In this document: positions 60,769 to 64,000 of the stretch, piece after piece
Layout: the number at the start of each line of letters is the position of its first letter
Position numbering within the stretch: position 1 is the stretch's first letter
Assembly (NCBI RefSeq): GCF_041381155.1
Contig: NC_091134.1
Location: 5,942,255 to 6,006,254, forward strand
Source of the DNA: Argopecten irradians
Lineage: Eukaryota; Mollusca; Bivalvia; Pectinida; Pectinidae
Direction: 5' to 3'
DNA length: 64,000 bases
Position numbers and translations under genes: made by a program
Notes under the pieces: generated by a model
What the model saw: the letters and a program-made list of their open reading frames with translations, nothing else
Database searches by the model: none
Told to the model about the DNA's origin: nothing

Positions 60769-62009
60769 CTACTGTGGGTTACAGAAGTTCACAGCTGGGA
60801 TGATAATAGAGCCATCTGAAAGTAAACAAATGGAATTATGTATCTTCAAAGCATGAGGTTGTATAACTTGAACTGAAATCCGCCATATACATGTATTTTA
60901 CATGTATCTAGCATTTAACGATATCTTTTTACATTCCGAACACAAAGTGAAACTACATTCAATTTAGATTCCGACAACAAGGCATACAAAGGCAAAAGAG
61001 ATACGACTTTTGAGAGCAGTATGAGTAATGAAAGAGGCAATTAGATGTTTAATGATATAATCCAATTAAATAGCCTGAAATACCTTACCTTTGTCCTTTC
61101 GCATTTCGATATCTTTGTAGCAGACTGGACACTTGTCGCAGTCTGAGGTACATTGCATGCAATGTGCCCTGTGCTTGCATGGTTCATAAGTTACTTCCGC
61201 CGGATTGTCCCCGCACTCTAAACAGTTGATGCTCCTTAAGGAGAAAACTGCACTAATTCTGCTGGCTGAGTTAGGGCGACCTCTTGGTGTTTGCATTTTT
61301 CTAAAAAAAAGTAACCAATAACAAAACTATGCATCATAGGAAGCAGACGATATATGAATCGGTACTATTTATCTGAGAATAAAGCTGATATCATGCTTCC
61401 CCCTGACTAATGCTGTACTTGTGAGGTAAGATTTACTGAAATTTGGCATTTTTTATGCTAAAAATTGAATTTTCTTCTAAAATTAAAATTGTGGTTGGTA
61501 ATTTTGGCATCTTTCTAAACACAAAGCCGTTTTAAGAACTGCATTTGGAATACAGCGCCAGTAAAAAAAAACACTAAAGTATTTTCTTTACGATTTGTCT
61601 CCAACCAGTATACTGTCAAATTATGCACATATTATATAAGTTAATTTTATGTTATTAGAAAACTGACTAAAACCTTTTTAACTATTACTGTAAGATATTT
61701 ATTTATGTTTTTTATATGATATAATTTAACGGCATTTACATGTTTTGTTTGAAATTGTGTGTTATAGATACTAAATGAAAATGCATAAAATTGCAAACTG
61801 ATATCCCGAATTGATTTTGTTTTTACTTACTTCTTCTCGGCACAAAGGACGATGGCTCTCCGCACAGCTATGTCATCACAAATATCGATGGGAGTTTTGC
61901 CAGAAGAGTTCCGAACATCAATTTTGGCGCCAGATTCAACCAAAAGACACGCGATCTTGATCTTTTCCACTTGGGTGCCCTTCATACTTGACATAAGTGC
62001 AGTTAGAAG
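60769..62009 (-). CDS. Mind-bomb-type E3 ubiquitin ligase (gene B), 3' part, partial
   Basis: Three exons with matching phases: 61831-62009 (last ankyrin repeat: [20 protein letters not shown] and KTPIDICDDIAVRRAIVLCA), 61089-61300 (RPNSASRISAVFSLRSINCL, then a C3HC4 RING: CLEC, CKH, CMQC, CPVC), and 60769-60815 (DGSIIIPAVNFCNPQ, stop TAG at 60769-60771). The ankyrin exon has the same length (179 bp) and phase as its counterpart in gene A, and the RING exon differs by one base. All donors and acceptors look sound (for example AAAG|GTAAGG). The 5' exons lie beyond the right edge of the window or in an intron longer than 2 kb. Role: RING-dependent ubiquitin transfer, with ankyrin repeats for partner binding. 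Gene B looks functional, unlike gene A. Confidence 0.9.
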
Positions 62010-63173
62010 CTTAAATGATACAGAATCGATGTATTTCGTCATTTAAGCATCTATCAATAAGTATAAAACATTAATGTCAAAACAACTCGCACATTTGATA
62101 AAATAAAAATTAATCCACCACACAAGGACTTAACTACTGACATATTCTTTTTAATGATTCTTGAATTTGGAATAAAATAAGAAACAAATCAGACTGTTAT
62201 AAAAACTCGATTTCAATAGCTATTGACTACATGTAGTGCGTTATATTTCAATGAATAGTCTAGTTTCGCTTATTGAACGTTATAGTTGGCGTTTGATTAA
62301 AGTTATATGTGCCGTATTTTTCATAGTGACGAATCAAGAGCTTTTAATATGTTATTCAACTCCAAAAGTTACCAACATTTTGAGAATTACAATACTTTCA
62401 ATGTATAGGATTTAGTTTTACGAGTACAAAAGAGAGCTGAAAATGATTTTGGCAGTACTGCCAAAAATCATTATATTAACATCTTCAGTGTAGTGAAATG
62501 AGTTCATACGGTCAGACCATGAAGTCATATTGTTGTCCACAATTTCATTGCACATTTTTACAGTATTATTAATAATTGTAAAGTGATTTCTGAAGGTATG
62601 TCTCCATCTAAACGTGTATTAGGCATAAAAAAAAAACAAGAATTTCACAGTGCATAACCTATGGGTTCCAACTAACGTTTATAAGGCATTATATATGTTT
62701 GTCTGTCCATTTGAATGATTTTCACAGCTTTATTCATTAAAACTTATGGTTTTAAATAGATAATTGAAGAAAAAATAACATGTCCAAATTTTCGGCCAGT
62801 TACGGCACATATAACTTTAAAATATAACAATGACGCCTATCAATTTCAAAATTTGATCATAAATTAATAATATCTATTTCGAAAACAAAACCAAGACGGA
62901 ATGGTTATGTATCATTGACAGAGTAGTGATGCGGTCCGATGCGAAGCTAGCCGCCATATTTGATTTTCACCCGAGAAGTTATTGTTACTGCCTATTGATG
63001 GCATGACAGATGAGCTGTTGATTGTATGTCATGGCTGTATAGGTCTACGTACGCAATATACATCCGAAACCAATTTTTTCATTGTCATAAGTTAATTTGA
63101 TTGTACGGATGATGGACAAGTGTTTGCATGGTGTATGCATTTTAAATGCGAAGGCGGAGAATAAAGCTGGTGA
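62010..63173. other. Intron (5' side) of gene B or intergenic, no exon seen
   Basis: AT-rich. The only structure is a 12-bp perfect palindrome GGCAGTACTGCC inside a near-perfect 31-bp palindrome (62442-62472). No ankyrin exon was recognised up to the right edge. Confidence 0.4.
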
Positions 63174-63177
63174 TTAA

Positions 63178-63400
63178 AGATGCTCCACCACCGACAGAGC
63201 ATAAATGATATTCATCAATTGAACAATATTGGTGTTTAATCGTGCATATATATGTCTAATTAACACAAAAATAATATAAAAATAATTTGTATTTGCCCTT
63301 GGTGCCTGCGCATTCCTTCATTCCATATAGGATATAGTGCTACAGATTTTTTTCGGGATGCAATTAATGATTTTTTTTTTATATTTTTAAGCTAAAAAAT
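63178..63400. mobile_element. TTAA-flanked MITE, second copy, 3'-truncated
   Basis: Starts AGATGCTCCACCACCGACAG after TTAA (63174-63177) and follows the 637-992 element for about 220 bp through CATTCCATATAGGATATAGT and TTTTTTCGGGATGCAATTAA. Similarity stops at about 63400 and no right terminal repeat is found. Confidence 0.8.
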
Positions 63401-63567
63401 CGGCAAACCTCAGGTTGATTAACCAAAATCTTTATTTTAGATTTTCAACACAAAAAGGTGTTTGAAAAATCAAATTTAAGGAGAAATGAACACTTTTGGG
63501 AAAAAACCAAACCTTTGCTCTTTGTCATCTCATTTCACCCTGTTACGGGTTTTCCCCCATTTAATAT

Positions 63568-63692
63568 GTGGATAAGAAGGATAGGGATATTCTACCCGAG
63601 GGTCACAAAATGTAGTAAAACCCGAGGCTTGCCGAGTGTTTTGCAGCATTTTGTGATCCCGAGGGTAGAATATCCCAATCCTTCATATCCAC
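63568..63692. mobile_element. Hairpin-type MITE-like repeat, second copy
   Basis: The arms GTGGATAAGAAGGATAGGGA (63568) and, in reverse complement, GTGGATATGAAGGATTGGGA (to 63692) continue into GATATTCTACCC on both sides. The loop has CCCGAGGCTTGCCGAG, shared with the element at 6451-6585. Confidence 0.65.
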
Positions 63693-64000
63693 TTATGAAA
63701 GAGTATTTTTTTCATACCTCGACGTTTTATTGCAATTTTACAACTATAATATCCCACCATTTTGAAATAAATTCGAAGAAATCCACGACTAGAAGTCAAT
63801 TTTCCATACATAAAAATTACGTGATCATTTCAACACCAATTCCATTGTTTGCATCTTTTATAGTAAAACAAGTCATATTTGTGGGAAAAAATGTTTAAAT
63901 TTTACCGAGGAAATAGAGATTTTGTTGACGCCACGACGTGTCGAGGCTTTATTGCATGGGTAGACATGTAATACAGCCTCAGGCGACATGAGTGTATTGC

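Overview
The window looks like genomic DNA of a marine bivalve mollusc, possibly a scallop. This is an inference from the split genes with GT-AG introns, a Toll-like receptor, two mind-bomb-type ubiquitin ligase genes, tRNA-derived SINEs with a GGCTGTTAATAGGACGTTAA-type tail, and very heavy minisatellite content. Five tandem arrays (unit lengths about 21, 30, 41 and 70 bp, the last in two blocks) cover roughly 24 kb, more than a third of the window.

Layout. Bases 3-215 are the last coding exon of a synaptotagmin-like gene (+). A TTAA-flanked MITE lies at 637-992. A single-exon Toll-like receptor gene (3019-4824, +) ends inside the first unit of a 21-bp minisatellite (to about 6225). After AT-rich DNA with small hairpin elements comes a 6-kb array of 30-bp units (9918-15987). 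From 30204 down to about 16062 on the minus strand I reconstruct a 17-exon MIB-type E3 ligase: MIB_HERC2, ZZ, MIB_HERC2, MIB/REP repeats, ankyrin repeats, RING. Its last large intron is filled by a 41-bp array with nested higher-order repeats. The gene shows two reading-frame breaks and duplicated splice donors, so it is either decaying or carries assembly errors. A closely related paralogue (60769-62009, minus, 3' part only) lies near the right end and runs out of the window.

The most striking structure is at 33.5-58.3 kb. One minisatellite of about 70-bp units seems to have been split at a TTAA in its unit by a 12.2-kb element (38739-50951). The element has 16-bp perfect terminal inverted repeats (AGTGTACACGGAATGG) and a second, matching inverted block about 170-190 bp further in. 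It carries one multi-exon gene (42230-47789, +) that I predict encodes a protein of about 930 residues: an N-terminal chromo-barrel/Tudor-knot-like segment, a coiled-coil region, and a transposase-like C-terminal half with candidate Asp, Asp and Glu residues. The third exon of this gene is followed by two further 340-bp copies of its 3' part. Each copy holds a 177-nt, phase-symmetric segment with splice-like ends. I cannot place the protein in a named transposase superfamily from sequence alone.

The remaining DNA is AT-rich intergenic or intronic sequence with dispersed repeats: at least five copies of a SINE-tail-bearing repeat, a LINE reverse-transcriptase fragment, a tRNA-derived SINE, a foldback MITE with 35-bp perfect arms, and two repeat families present near both ends of the window. 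I saw no tRNA or rRNA genes, no CRISPR arrays and no clear retroviral or capsid-bearing element.
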